Source of the DNA: Luzula sylvatica
Taxonomy: Eukaryota > Streptophyta > Magnoliopsida > Poales > Juncaceae
Direction of reading: 5' to 3'
DNA length: 64,000 nt
Assembly (NCBI GenBank): GCA_946800325.1
Contig: OX326960.1
Span: forward strand, 14,842,393-14,906,392
Shown here: one piece after another, positions 22,437-36,700 of the stretch
Layout: every line of letters starts with the position of its first letter
How positions within the stretch are numbered: position 1 is the first letter of the stretch
Notes under the pieces: generated by a model
What the model was told of the DNA's origin: nothing
Seen by the model: only the letters and a program-made list of their open reading frames with translations
Database searches by the model: none
Translations under genes and position numbers: made by a program

Positions 22437-25400
22437 TTGAACTCCTCAAAGCGTTAAAATCTTGTTTTGAATCGAAAAACAAACTTTCTTAGTGTTTGTG
22501 AAATTTGGTGAAAAGTTATGTAGTAAAAGATACGATACAATCGATCTAAAAACACGTTATTTGAACTCCTCAAAGCGTTAAAATCATGTTTTGAATCGAA
22601 AAACAAACTTTCTTAGTGTTTGTGAAATTTGGTGAAAAGTTATGTACTAAAAGATACGATACAAATGATCCAAAAACACGTTATTTGAACTCCTCAAAGC
22701 GTTAAAATCTTGTTTTGAATCGAAAAACAAACTTTCTTAGTGTTTCTGAAATTTGGTGAAAAATTATGTAGTAAAAGATGCGACACAATTGATCTAAAAA
22801 CACGTTATTTGAACTCCTCAAAGCGTTAAAATCTTTGTTTCAATCGAAAAACAAACTTTATTAGTGTTTGTGAAATTTGGTGAACAGTTATGTACTAAAA
22901 GATACGATACAAATGATCTAAAACACGTTATGTGAAATCCTCAAAGCGTTAAAATCTTGTTTTGAATCGAAAAACAAACTTTCTTAGTGTTTGTGAAATT
23001 TGGTGAAAAGTTATGTAGTAAAAGATATGATACAATTGATCTAAAAACACGTTATTTGTACTCCTCAAAGCGTTAAAATCTTGTTTTGAATCGAAAAATA
23101 AACTTTCTTAGTGTTTGTGAAATTTGGTGAAAAGTTATGTACTAACAGATACGATACAAATGATCTGAAAACACGCTATTTGAACTCCTGAAAGCGTTAA
23201 AATCTTGTTTTGAATCGAAAAACAAAGTTTCTTAGTGTTTGTGAAATTTGGTGAAAAGTTATGTACTAAAAGATACGATACAAATGATCTAAAAACACTT
23301 TATTTGAACTCCTCAAAGCGTTAAAATCTTGTTTTGAATCGAAAAACAAACTTTCTTAGTGTTTGTGAAATTTGGTGAAAAGTTATGTAGTAAAAGATAC
23401 GATACAATTGATCTAAAAACACGTTATTTGTACTCCTCAAAGCGTTAAAATCTTGTTTTGAATCGAAAAATAAACTTTCTTAGTGTTTGTGAAATTTGGT
23501 GAAAAGTTATGTACTAACAGATACGATACAAATGATCTGAAAACACGCTATTTGAACTCCTGAAAGCGTTAAAATCTTGTTTTGAATCGAAAAACAAACT
23601 TTCTTAGTGTTTGTGAAATTTGGTGAAAAGTTATGTAGTAAAAGATACGACACAATTGGTCTAAAAACACGTTATTTGAACTCCTCAAAGCGTTAAAATC
23701 TTGTTTTGAATCGAAAAACAAACTTTCTTTGTGTTTGTGAAATTTGGTGAAAAGCTATGTAGTAAAAGATACGATACAATTGATCTAAAAACACGTTATT
23801 TGAACTCCTCAAAGCGTTAAAATCTTGTTTTGAATCGAAAAACAAACTTTCTTAGCGTTTGTGAAATTTGGTGAAAAGCTATGTAGTAAAAGATACGATA
23901 CAATTGATCTAAAAACACGTTATTTGAACTCCTCAAAGCGTTAAAATCTTGTTTTGAATCGAAAAACAAACTTTCTTAGCGTTTGTGAAATTTGGTGAAA
24001 AATTATGTAGTAAAAGATACGATACAATTGATCTCAAAACACGTTATTTGAACTCCTCAAAGCGTTAAAATCTTGTTTTGAATCGAAAAACAAACTTTCT
24101 TAGTGTTTGTGAAATTTGGTGAAAAGTTATGTAGTAAAAGATACGATACACATAATCAAAAAACATGTTATTTGAACTCCTCAAAGCGTTAAAATCTTGT
24201 TTTGAATCGAAAAACAAACTTTCTTAGTGTTTGTGAAATTTGGTGAAAAGTTATGTAGTAAAAGATACGATACAAATGATCTAAAAACACGTTATTTGAA
24301 CTCCTCAAAGCGTTAAAATCTTGTTTTGAATCGAAAAACAAACTTTCTTAGTGTTTGTGAAATTTGGTGAAAAGTTATGTAGCAAAAGATACGATACAAT
24401 TGATCTAAAAACACGTTATTTGTACTCCTCAAAGCGTTAAAATCTTGTTTTGAATCGAAAAACAAACTTTCTTAGTGTTTGTGAAATTTGGTGAAAAGTT
24501 ATGTACTAAAAGATACGATACAAATGATCTAAAAACACGTTATTTGAACTCCTCAAAGCGTTAAAATCTTGTTTTGAATCGAAAAACAAACTTTCTTAGT
24601 GTTTGTGAAATTTGGTGAAAAGTTATGTAGCAAAAGATACGATACAATTGATCTAAAAACACGTTATTTGTACTCCTCAAACCGTTAAAATCTTGTTTTG
24701 AATCGAAAAACAAACTTTCTTAGTGTTTGTGAAATTTGGTGAAAAGTTATTTACTAAAAGAAACGATACAAATGATCTGAAAACACGCTATTTGAACTCC
24801 TGAAAGCGTTAAAATCTTGTTTTGAATCGAAAAACAAACTTTCTTAGTGTTTGTGAAATTTGGTGAAAAGTTATGTAGTAAAAGATACGATACAATTGAT
24901 CTAAAAACACGTTATTTGAACTCCTCAAAGCGTTAAAATCTTGATTTGAATTGAAAAACAAACTTTCTTAGTGTTTGTGAAATTTGGTGAAAAGTTATGT
25001 AGCAAAAGATACGATACAATTGATCTAAAAACACGTTATTTGTACTCCTCAAAGCGTTAAAATCTTGTTTTGAATCGAAAAACAAACTTTCTTAGTGTTT
25101 GTGAAATTTGGTGAAAAGTTATGTAGCAAAAGATACGATACAATTGATCTAAAAACACGTTATTTGTACTCCTCAAAGCGTTAAAATCTTGTTTTGAATC
25201 GAAAAACAAACTTTCTTAGTGTTTGTGAAATTTGGTGAAAAGTTATGTACTAAAAGATACGATATAAATGATCTAAAAACACGTTATTTGAACTCCTCAA
25301 AGCGTTAAAATCTTGTTTTGAATCGAAAAACAAACTTTCTTAGCGTTTGTGAAATTTGGTGAAAAGTTATGTAGTAAAAGATACGACACAATTGATCTAA

Positions 25401-26279
25401 AAACACGTTATTTGAACTCCTCAAAGCGTTAAAATCTTGTTTTGAATCGAAAAACAAACTTTCTTAGTGTTTGTGAAATTTGGTGAAAAGTTATGTACTA
25501 AAAGAAACGATACAAATGATCTGAAAACACGCTATTTGAACTCCTGAAAGCGTTAAAATCTTGTTTTGAATCGAAAAACAAACTTTCTTAGTGTTTGTGA
25601 AATTTGGTGAAAAGTTATGTAGTAAAAGATACGATACAATTGATCTAAAAACACGTTATTTGAACTCCTCAAAGCGTTAAAATCTTGATTTGAATTGAAA
25701 AACAAACTTTCTTAGTGTTTGTGAAATTTGGTGAAAAGTTATGTAGTAAAAGATACGATACAATTGATCTAAAAACACGTTATTTGAACTCCTCAAAGCA
25801 TTAAAATCTTGATTTGAATTGAAAAACAAACTTTCTTAGTGTTCGTGAAATTTGGTGAAAAGTTATGTGGTAAAAGATACGATACAAATGATCTAAAAAC
25901 ACGTTATTTGAACACCCCAAAGCGTTAAAATCTTGTTTTGAAACGAAAAACAAACTTTCTTAGTGTTTGTGAAATTTGGTGGAAAATTATGTAGTAAAAG
26001 ATACGATACAATTGATCTCAAAACAAGTTATTTTAACTCCTCAAAGCGTTAAAATCTTGTTTTGAATCGAAAAACAAACTTTCTTAGTGTTTGTGAAATT
26101 TGGTGAAAAGTTATGTCGTAAAAGATACGATACAATTGATCTAAAAACACGTTATTTGAACTCCTCAAAGCGTTAAAATCTTGTTTTGAATCGAAAAACA
26201 AACTTTCTTAGTGTTTGTGAAATTTGGTGAAAAGTTATGTTGTAAAAGATACGATACAATTGATCTAAAAACACGTTAT
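22437..26279. repeat. HOR block 8: 31 monomers, first of similar ~4 kb units
   Basis: Begins with an m1 relative lacking the T run but keeping AATCGATC, then m2, m3, m4 (with CTTTGTTTCAATCG and TTTATTAG), m5, m10, a chimeric m11/m8 unit (23180-23303), m9, m10, m11, three GCTATG/AAAATTATG units, an ACACATAATC unit and so on to m17-m21. It matches block 9 monomer for monomer except that block 9 keeps m11 and m8 as two units. Shared rare states include TTATTTACTAAAAG, CAAACCG and TTTATTAG. Confidence 0.88.
23180..23303. repeat. Chimeric monomer m11/m8
   Basis: The head is m11 (CTGAAAGCG) and the tail m8 (ACAAAGTTTC, TACTAAAAG, CACTTTAT). In block 9 the same place holds a full m11 (GACACAATTGGTC) followed by a full m8. 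One in-register exchange removing 124 bp explains the 31 versus 32 monomer difference between the two blocks. Confidence 0.86.
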
Positions 26280-29200
26280 TTGAACTCCTCAAAGCGTTAA
26301 AATCTTTTTTTGAATCGAAAAACAAACTTTCTTAGTGTTTGTGAAATTTGTTGAAAAGTTATGTAGTAAAAGATACGATACAATCGATCTAAAAACACGT
26401 TATTTGAACTCCTCAAAGCGTTAAAATCATGTTTTGAATCGAAAAACAAACTTTCTTAGTGTTTGTGAAATTTGGTGAAAAGTTATGTACTAAAAGATAC
26501 GATACAAATGATCCAAAAACACGTTATTTGAACTCCTCAAAGCGTTAAAATCTTGTTTTGAATCGAAAAACAAACTTTCTTAGTGTTTCTGAAATTTGGT
26601 GAAAAATTATGTAGTAAAAGATGCGACACAATTGATCTAAAAACACGTTATTTGAACTCCTCAAAGCGTTAAAATCTTTGTTTCAATCGAAAAACAAACT
26701 TTATTAGTGTTTGTGAAATTTGGTGAACAGTTATGTACTAAAAGATACGATACAAATGATCTAAAACACGTTATGTGAAATCCTCAAAGCGTTAAAATCT
26801 TGTTTTGAATCGAAAAACAAACTTTCTTAGTGTTTGTGAAATTTGGTGAAAAGTTATGTAGTAAAAGATATGATACAATTGATCTAAAAACACGTTATTT
26901 GTACTCCTCAAAGCGTTAAAATCTTGTTTTGAATCGAAAAATAAACATTCTTAGTGTTTGTGAAATTTGGTGAAAAGTTATGTACTAACAGATACGATAC
27001 AAATGATCTGAAAACACGCTATTTGAACTCCTGAAAGCGTTAAAATCTTGTTTTGAATCGAAAAACAAACTTTCTTAGTGTTTGTGAAATTTGGTGAAAA
27101 GTTATGTAGTAAAAGATACGACACAATTGGTCTAAAAACACGTTATTTGAACTCCTCAAAGCGTTAAAATCTTGTTTTGAATCGAAAAACAAAGTTTCTT
27201 AGTGTTTGTGAAATTTGGTGAAAAGTTATGTACTAAAAGATACGATACAAATGATCTAAAAACACTTTATTTGAACTCCTCAAAGCGTTAAAATCTTGTT
27301 TTGAATCGAAAAACAAACTTTCTTAGTGTTTGTGAAATTTGGTGAAAAGTTATGTAGTAAAAGATACGATACAATTGATCTAAAAACACGTTATTTGTAC
27401 TCCTCAAAGCGTTAAAATCTTGTTTTGAATCGAAAAATAAACTTTCTTAGTGTTTGTGAAATTTGGTGAAAAGTTATGTACTAACAGATACGATACAAAT
27501 GATCTGAAAACACGCTATTTGAACTCCTGAAAGCGTTAAAATCTTGTTTTGAATCGAAAAACAAACTTTCTTAGTGTTTGTGAAATTTGGTGAAAAGTTA
27601 TGTAGTAAAAGATACGACACAATTGGTCTAAAAACACGTTATTTGAACTCCTCAAAGCGTTAAAATCTTGTTTTGAATCGAAAAACAAACTTTCTTTGTG
27701 TTTGTGAAATTTGGTGAAAAGCTATGTAGTAAAAGATACGATACAATTGATCTAAAAACACGTTATTTGAACTCCTCAAAGCGTTAAAATCTTGTTTTGA
27801 ATCGAAAAACAAACTTTCTTAGCGTTTGTGAAATTTGGTGAAAAGCTATGTAGTAAAAGATACGATACAATTGATCTAAAAACACGTTATTTGAACTCCT
27901 CAAAGCGTTAAAATCTTGTTTTGAATCGAAAAACAAACTTTCTTAGCGTTTGTGAAATTTGGTGAAAAATTATGTAGTAAAAGATACGATACAATTGATC
28001 TCAAAACACGTTATTTGAACTCCTCAAAGCGTTAAAATCTTGTTTTGAATCGAAAAACAAACTTTCTTAGTGTTTGTGAAATTTGGTGAAAAGTTATGTA
28101 GTAAAAGATACGATACACATAATCAAAAAACATGTTATTTGAACTCCTCAAAGCGTTAAAATCTTGTTTTGAATCGAAAAACAAACTTTCTTAGTGTTTG
28201 TGAAATTTGGTGAAAAGTTATGTAGTAAAAGATACGATACAAATGATCTAAAAACACGTTATTTGAACTCCTCAAAGCGTTAAAATCTTGTTTTGAATCG
28301 AAAAACAAACTTTCTTAGTGTTTGTGAAATTTGGTGAAAAGTTATGTAGCAAAAGATACGATACAATTGATCTAAAAACACGTTATTTGTACTCCTCAAA
28401 GCGTTAAAATCTTGTTTTGAATCGAAAAACAAACTTTCTTAGTGTTTGTGAAATTTGGTGAAAAGTTATGTACTAAAAGATACGATACAAATGATCTAAA
28501 AACACGTTATTTGAACTCCTCAAAGCGTTAAAATCTTGTTTTGAATCGAAAAACAAACTTTCTTAGTGTTTGTGAAATTTGGTGAAAAGTTATGTAGCAA
28601 AAGATACGATACAATTGATCTAAAAACACGTTATTTGTACTCCTCAAACCGTTAAAATCTTGTTTTGAATCGAAAAACAAACTTTCTTAGTGTTTGTGAA
28701 ATTTGGTGAAAAGTTATTTACTAAAAGAAACGATACAAATGATCTGAAAACACGCTATTTGAACTCCTGAAAGCGTTAAAATCTTGTTTTGAATCGAAAA
28801 ACAAACTTTCTTAGTGTTTGTGAAATTTGGTGAAAAGTTATGTAGTAAAAGATACGATACAATTGATCTAAAAACACGTTATTTGAACTCCTCAAAGCGT
28901 TAAAATCTTGATTTGAATTGAAAAACAAACTTTCTTAGTGTTTGTGAAATTTGGTGAAAAGTTATGTAGCAAAAGATACGATACAATTGATCTAAAAACA
29001 CGTTATTTGTACTCCTCAAAGCGTTAAAATCTTGTTTTGAATCGAAAAACAAACTTTCTTAGTGTTTGTGAAATTTGGTGAAAAGTTATGTAGCAAAAGA
29101 TACGATACAATTGATCTAAAAACACGTTATTTGTACTCCTCAAAGCGTTAAAATCTTGTTTTGAATCGAAAAACAAACTTTCTTAGTGTTTGTGAAATTT

Positions 29201-30246
29201 GGTGAAAAGTTATGTACTAAAAGATACGATATAAATGATCTAAAAACACGTTATTTGAACTCCTCAAAGCGTTAAAATCTTGTTTTGAATCGAAAAACAA
29301 ACTTTCTTAGCGTTTGTGAAATTTGGTGAAAAGTTATGTAGTAAAAGATACGACACAATTGATCTAAAAACACGTTATTTGAACTCCTCAAAGCGTTAAA
29401 ATCTTGTTTTGAATCGAAAAACAAACTTTCTTAGTGTTTGTGAAATTTGGTGAAAAGTTATGTACTAAAAGAAACGATACAAATGATCTGAAAACACGCT
29501 ATTTGAACTCCTGAAAGCGTTAAAATCTTGTTTTGAATCGAAAAACAAACTTTCTTAGTGTTTGTGAAATTTGGTGAAAAGTTATGTAGTAAAAGATACG
29601 ATACAATTGATCTAAAAACACGTTATTTGAACTCCTCAAAGCGTTAAAATCTTGATTTGAATTGAAAAACAAACTTTCTTAGTGTTTGTGAAATTTGGTG
29701 AAAAGTTATGTAGTAAAAGATACGATACAATTGATCTAAAAACACGTTATTTGAACTCCTCAAAGCATTAAAATCTTGATTTGAATTGAAAAACAAACTT
29801 TCTTAGTGTTCGTGAAATTTGGTGAAAAGTTATGTGGTAAAAGATACGATACAAATGATCTAAAAACACGTTATTTGAACACCCCAAAGCGTTAAAATCT
29901 TGTTTTGAAACGAAAAACAAACTTTCTTAGTGTTTGTGAAATTTGGTGGAAAATTATGTAGTAAAAGATACGATACAATTGATCTCAAAACAAGTTATTT
30001 TAACTCCTCAAAGCGTTAAAATCTTGTTTTGAATCGAAAAACAAACTTTCTTAGTGTTTGTGAAATTTGGTGAAAAGTTATGTCGTAAAAGATACGATAC
30101 AATTGATCTAAAAACACGTTATTTGAACTCCTCAAAGCGTTAAAATCTTGTTTTGAATCGAAAAACAAACTTTCTTAGTGTTTGTGAAATTTGGTGAAAA
30201 GTTATGTTGTAAAAGATACGATACAATTGATCTAAAAACACGTTAT
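26280..30246. repeat. HOR block 9: 32 monomers, near copy of block 8
   Basis: 3,967 bp. Same order as block 8 but with one additional monomer. Shares CTTTGTTTCAATCG, TTTATTAG, TACTAACAG, AATTGGTC, TTATTTACT with CAAACCG, and GGTGGAAAATT. Its m1 has the full T run. A private AACATTC occurs near 26946. The close match of the two blocks over nearly 4 kb indicates a recent tandem segmental duplication. Confidence 0.88.
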
Positions 30247-30989
30247 TTGAACTCCTCAAAGCGTTAAAATCTTTTTTTGAATCGAAAAACAAACTTTCTT
30301 AGTGTTTGTGAAATTTGTTGAAAAGTTATGTAGTAAAAGATACGATACAATCGATCTAAAAACACGTTATTTGAACTCCTCAAAGCGTTAAAATCATGTT
30401 TTGAATCGAAAAACAAACTTTCTTAGTGTTTGTGAAATTTGGTGAAAAGTTATGTACTAAAAGATACGATACAAATGATCCAAAAACACGTTATTTGAAC
30501 TCCTCAAAGCGTTAAAATCTTGTTTTGAATCGAAAAACAAACTTTCTTAGTGTTTCTGAAATTTGGTGAAAAATTATGTAGTAAAAGATGCGACACAATT
30601 GATCTAAAAACACGTTATTTGAACTCCTCAAAGCGTTAAAATCTTTGTTTCAATCGAAAAACAAACTTTATTAGTGTTTGTGAAATTTGGTGAACAGTTA
30701 TGTACTAAAAGATACGATACAAATGATCTAAAACACGTTATGTGAAATCCTCAAAGCGTTAAAATCTTGTTTTGAATCGAAAAACAAACTTTCTTAGTGT
30801 TTGTGAAATTTGGTGAAAAGTTATGTAGTAAAAGATATGATACAATTGATCTAAAAACACGTTATTTGTACTCCTCAAAGCGTTAAAATCTTGTTTTGAA
30901 TCGAAAAATAAACTTTCTTAGTGTTTGTGAAATTTGGTGAAAAGTTATGTACTAAAAGATACGATACAAATGATCTGAAAACACGCTAT

Positions 30990-31113
30990 TTGAACTCCTG
31001 AAAGCGTTAAAATCTTGTTTTGAATCGAAAAACAAACTTTCTTAGTGTTTGTGAAATTTGGTGAAAAGTTATGTAGTAAAAGATACGATACACATAATCA
31101 AAAAACATGTTAT
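30990..31113. repeat. Chimeric monomer m11 / ACACATAATC type
   Basis: The head CTGAAAGCG is m11-like, while the tail ACACATAATC with AAAAAACATG is the type that normally follows TTAAAAACTTG in module X. Length is 124 bp. In blocks 8 and 9 several monomers separate these two types, so this junction removes them and marks where block 10 departs from its neighbours. Confidence 0.82.
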
Positions 31114-31361
31114 TTGAACTCCTCAAAGCGTTAAAATCTTGTTTTGAATCGAAAAACAAACTTTCTTTGTGTTTGTGAAATTTGGTGAAAAGCTATGTAG
31201 TAAAAGATACGATACAATTGATCTAAAAACACGTTATTTGAACTCCTCAAAGCGTTAAAATCTTGTTTTGAATCGAAAAACAAACTTTCTTAGCGTTTGT
31301 GAAATTTGGTGAAAAATTATGTAGTAAAAGATACGATACAATTGATCTCAAAACACGTTAT

Positions 31362-32353
31362 TTGAACTCCTCAAAGCGTTAAAATCTTGTTTTGAATCGA
31401 AAAACAAACTTTCTTAGCGTTTGTGAAATTTGGTGAAAAGTTATGTAGTAAAATATACGATACAATTGATCTAAAAACACGTTATTTGAACTCCTTAAAG
31501 CGTTAAAATCTTGTTTTGAATCGAAATACAAACTTTCTTAGTGTTTGTGAAATTTGGTGAAAAGTTATGTAGTAAAAGATACGATACAATTGATCTAAAA
31601 ACACGTTATTTGAACTCCTCAAAGCGTTAAAATCTTGTTTTGAATCGAAAAACAAACTTTCTTTGTGTTTGTGAAATTTGGTGAAAAGCTATGTAGTAAA
31701 AGATACGATACAATTGATCTAAAAACACGTTATTTGAACTCCTCAAAGCGTTAAAAACTTGTTTTGAATCGAAAAACAAACTTTCTTAGTGTTTGTGAAA
31801 TTTGGTGAAAAGTTATGTAGTAAAAGATACGATACACATAATCAAAAAACATGTTATTTGAACTCCTCAAAGCGTTAAAATCTTGTTTTGAATCGAAAAA
31901 CAAACTTTCTTAGTGTTTGTGAAATTTGGTGAAAAGTTATGTAGTAAAAGATACGATACAAATGATCTAAAAACACGTTATTTGAACTCCTCAAAGCGTT
32001 AAAATCTTGTTTTGAATCGAAAAACAAACTTTCTTAGTGTTTGTGAAATTTGGTGAAAAGTTATGTAGCAAAAGATACGATACAATTGATCTAAAAACAC
32101 GTTATTTGTACTCCTCAAAGCGTTAAAATCTTGTTTTGAATCGAAAAACAAACTTTCTTAGTGTTTGTGAAATTTGGTGAAAAGTTATGTACTAAAAGAT
32201 ACGATACAAATGATCTAAAAACACGTTATTTGAACTCCTCAAAGCGTTAAAATCTTGTTTTGAATCGAAAAACAAACTTTCTTAGTGTTTGTGAAATTTG
32301 GTGAAAAGTTATGTAGCAAAAGATACGATACAATTGATCTAAAAACACGTTAT
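31362..32353. repeat. Module X: cassette copy 3, eight monomers
   Basis: The first eight monomers of the cassette seen at 1240-2479 and 14255-15494, in the same order (AAAATATACG, CCTTAAAGCG/GAAATAC, GCTATG, TTAAAAACTTG/ACACATAATC, TAGT, TAGC, TACT, TAGC). The next unit is a GTACTCC/AAAAGAAACG monomer, so the GATATAAATG and TTAGCG/GACAC members are displaced; a GATATAAATG unit reappears at 32850. Confidence 0.86.
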
Positions 32354-33717
32354 TTGTACTCCTCAAAGCGTTAAAATCTTGTTTTGAATCGAAAAACAAA
32401 CTTTCTTAGTGTTTGTGAAATTTGGTGAAAAGTTATGTACTAAAAGAAACGATACAAATGATCTGAAAACACGCTATTTGAACTCCTGAAAGCGTTAAAA
32501 TCTTGTTTTGAATCGAAAAACAAACTTTCTTAGTGTTTGTGAAATTTGGTGAAAAGTTATGTAGTAAAAGATACGATACAATTGATCTAAAAACACGTTA
32601 TTTGAACTCCTCAAAGCGTTAAAATCTTGATTTTAATTGAAAAACAAACTTTCTTAGTGTTTGTGAAATTTGGTGAAAAGTTATGTAGCAAAAGATACGA
32701 TACAATTGATCTAAAAACACGTTATTTGTACTCCTCAAAGCGTTAAAATCTTGTTTTGAATCGAAAAACAAACTTTCTTAGTGTTTGTGAAATTTGGTGA
32801 AAAGTTATGTAGCAAAAGATACGATACAATTGATCTAAAAACACGTTATTTGTACTCCTCAAAGCGTTAAAATCTTGTTTTGAATCGAAAAACAAACTTT
32901 CTTAGTGTTTGTGAAATTTGGTGAAAAGTTATGTACTAAAAGATACGATATAAATGATCTAAAAACACGTTATTTGAACTCCTCAAAGCGTTAAAATCTT
33001 GTTATGAATCGAAAAACAAACTTTCTTAGTGTTTGGGAAATTTGGTGAAAAGTTATGTAGCAAAAGATACGATACAATTGATCTAAAAACACGTTATTTG
33101 AACTCCTCAAAGCGTTAAAATCTTGATTTGAATTGAAAAACAAACTTTCTTAGTGTTTGTGAAATTTGGTGAAAAGTTATGTAGTAAAAGATACGATACA
33201 ATTGATCTAAAAACACGTTATTTGAACTCCTCAAAGCATTAAAATCTTGATTTGAATTGAAAAACAAACTTTCTTAGTGTTCGTGAAATTTGGTGAAAAG
33301 TTATGTGGTAAAAGATACGATACAAATGATCTAAAAACACGTTATTTGAACACCCCAAAGCGTTAAAATCTTGTTTTGAAACGAAAAACAAACTTTCTTA
33401 GTGTTTGTGAAATTTGGTGAAAAATTATATAGTAAAAGATACGATACAATTGATCTCAAAACAAGTTATTTTAACTCCTCAAAGCGTTAAAATCTTGTTT
33501 TGAATCGAAAAACAAACTTTCTTAGTGTTTGTGAAATTTGGTGAAAAGTTATGTCGTAAAAGATACGATACAATTGATCTAAAAACACGTTATTTGAACT
33601 CCTCAAAGCGTTAAAATCTTGTTTTGAATCGAAAAACAAACTTTCTTAGTGTTTGTGAAATTTGGTGAAAAGTTATGTTGTAAAAGATACGATACAATTG
33701 ATCTAAAAACACGTTAT

Positions 33718-36700
33718 TTGAACTCCTCAAAGCGTTAAAATCTTTTTTTGAATCGAAAAACAAACTTTCTTAGTGTTTGTGAAATTTGTTGAAAAGTTAT
33801 GTAGTAAAAGATACGATACAATCGATCTAAAAACACGTTATTTGAACTCCTCAAAGCGTTAAAATCATGTTTTGAATCGAAAAACAAACTTTCTTAGTGT
33901 TTGTGAAATTTGGTGAAAAGTTATGTACTAAAAGATACGATACAAATGATCCAAAAACACGTTATTTGAACTCCTCAAAGCGTTAAAATCTTGTTTTGAA
34001 TCGAAAAACAAACTTTCTTAGTGTTTCTGAAATTTGGTGAAAAATTATGTAGTAAAAGATGCGACACAATTGATCTAAAAACACGTTATTTGAACTCCTC
34101 AAAGCGTTAAAATCTTTGTTTCAATCGAAAAACAAACTTTCTTAGTGTTTGTGAAATTTGGTGAACAGTTATGTACTAAAAGATACGATACAAATGATCT
34201 AAAACACGTTATGTGAAATCCTCAAAGCGTTAAAATCTTGTTTTGAATCGAAAACCAAACTTTCTTAGTGTTTGTGAAATTTGGTGAAAAGTTATGTAGT
34301 AAAAAATATGATACAATTGATCTAAAAACACGTTATTTGAACTCCTCAAAGCGTTAAAATCTTGTTTTGAATCGAAAAACAAACTTTCTTAGTGTTTGTG
34401 AAATTTGGTGAAAAGTTATGTATTAAAAGAAACGATACAAATGATCTGAAAACACGCTATTTGAACTCCTGAAAGCGTTAAAATCTTGTTTTGAATCGAA
34501 AAACAAACTTTCTTAGAGTTTGTGAAATTTGGTGAAAAGTTATGTAGTGAAAGATACGATACAAATGATCTAAAAACATGTTATTTGAACTCCTCAAAGC
34601 GTTAAAATCTTGTTTTGAATCGAAAAACAAAGTTTCTTAGTGTTTGTGAAATTTGGTGAAAAGTTATGTACTAAAAGATACGATACAAATGATCTAAAAA
34701 CACTTTATTTGAACTCCTCAAAGCGTTAAAATCTTGTTTTGAATCGAAAAACAAACTTTCTTAGTGTTTGTGAAATTTGGTGAAAAGTTATGTAGTAAAA
34801 GATACGATACAATTGATCTAAAAACACGTTATTTGTACTCCTCAAAGCGTTAAAATCTTGTTTTGAATCGAAAAATAAACTTTCTTAGTGTTTGTGAAAT
34901 TTGGTGAAAAGTTATGTACTAAAAGATACGATACAAATGATCTGAAAACACGCTATTTGAACTCCTGAAAGCGTTAAAATCTTGTTTTGAATCGAAAAAC
35001 AAACTTTCTTAGTGTTTGTGAAATTTGGTGAAAAGTTATGTAGTAAAAGATACGACACAATTGATCTAAAAACACGTTATTTGAACTCCTCAAAGCGTTA
35101 AAATCTTGTTTTGAATCGAAAAACAAACTTTCTTTGTGTTTGTGAAATTTGGTGAAAAGCTATGTAGTAAAAGATACGATACAATTGATCTAAAAACACG
35201 TTATTTGAACTCCTCAAAGCGTTAAAAACTTGTTTTGAATCGAAAAACAAACTTTCTTAGTGTTTGTGAAATTTGGTGAAAAGTTATGTAGTAAAAGATA
35301 CGATACACATAATCAAAAAACATGTTATTTGAACTCCTCAAAGCGTTAAAATCTTGTTTTGAATCGAAAAACAGACATTCTTAGTGTTTGTGAAATTTGG
35401 TGAAAAGTTATGTAGTAAAAGATACGATACAAATGATCTAAAAACACGTTATTTGAACTCCTCAAAGCGTTAAAATCTTGTTTTGAATCGAAAAACAAAC
35501 TTTCTTAGTGTTTGTGAAATTTGGTGAAAAGTTATGTAGCAAAAGATACGATACAATTGATCTAAAAACACGTTATTTGTACTCCTCAAAGCGTTAAAAT
35601 CTTGTTTTGAATCGAAAAACAAACTTTCTTAGTGTTTGTGAAATTTGGTGAAAAGTTATGTACTAAAAGAAACGATACAAATGATCTGAAAACACGCTAT
35701 TTGAACTCCTGAAAGCGTTAAAATCTTGTTTTGAATCGAAAAACAAACTTTCTTAGTGTTTGTGAAATTTGGTGAAAAGTTATGTAGTAAAAGATACGAT
35801 ACAATTGATCTAAAAACACGTTATTTGAACTCCTCAAAGCGTTAAAATCTTGATTTGAATTGATAAACAAACTTTCTTAGTGTTTGTGAAATTTGGTGAA
35901 AAGTTATGTAGCAAAAGATACGATACAATTGATCTAAAAACACGTTATTTGTACTCCTCAAAGCGTTAAAATCTTGTTTTGAATCGAAAAACAAACTTTC
36001 TTAGTGTTTGTGAAATTTGGTGAAAAGTTATGTAGCAAAAGATACGATACAATTGATCTAAAAACACGTTATTTGTACTCCTCAAAGCGTTAAAATCTTG
36101 TTTTGAATCGAAAAACAAACTTTCTTAGTGTTTGTGAAATTTGGTGAAAAGTTATGTACTAAAAGATACGATATAAATGATCTAAAAACACGTTATTTGA
36201 ACTCCTCAAAGCGTTAAAATCTTGTTTTGAATCGAAAAACAAACTTTCTTAGCGTTTGTGAAATTTGGTGAAAAGTTATGTAGTAAAAGATACGACACAA
36301 TTGATCTAAAAACACGTTATTTGAACTCCTCAAAGCGTTAAAATCTTGTTTTGAATCGAAAAACAAACTTTCTTAGTGTTTGTGAAATTTGGTGAAAAGT
36401 TATGTACTAAAAGAAACGATACAAATGATCTGAAAACACGCTATTTGAACTCCTGAAAGCGTTAAAATCTTGTTTTGAATCGAAAAACAAACTTTCTTAG
36501 TGTTTGTGAAATTTGGTGAAAAGTTATGTAGTAAAAGATACGATACAATTGATCTAAAAACACGTTATTTGAACTCCTCAAAGCGTTAAAATCTTGATTT
36601 GAATTGAAAAACAAACTTTCTTAGTGTTTGTGAAATTTGGTGAAAAGTTATGTAGTAAAAGATACGATACAATTGATCTAAAAACACGTTATTTGAACTC

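Larger units (their letters stand above)
30247..33717. repeat. HOR block 10: 28 monomers
   Basis: Starts like blocks 8 and 9 (m1-m5 with CTTTGTTTCAATCG and TTTATTAG, then m10), then a chimeric unit at 30990-31113, a TTCTTTGTG/GCTATG unit, a TTAGCG/GATCTC unit, the first eight monomers of module X (31362-32353), and an A-type tail. It combines the block 8/9 head with the block 1/5 module X. Private changes include GATTTTAATTG, GTTATGAATCG, GTTTGGGAAA and AAATTATATAG. Confidence 0.88.

Noticed and set aside
22832..22845. CTTTGTTTCAATCG versus CTTGTTTTCAATCG as an indel pair
   Set aside because: Monomer length is unchanged; two substitutions or a one-base shift of the G explain it equally. It is useful as a marker (also in blocks 9-12) but not a separate feature.
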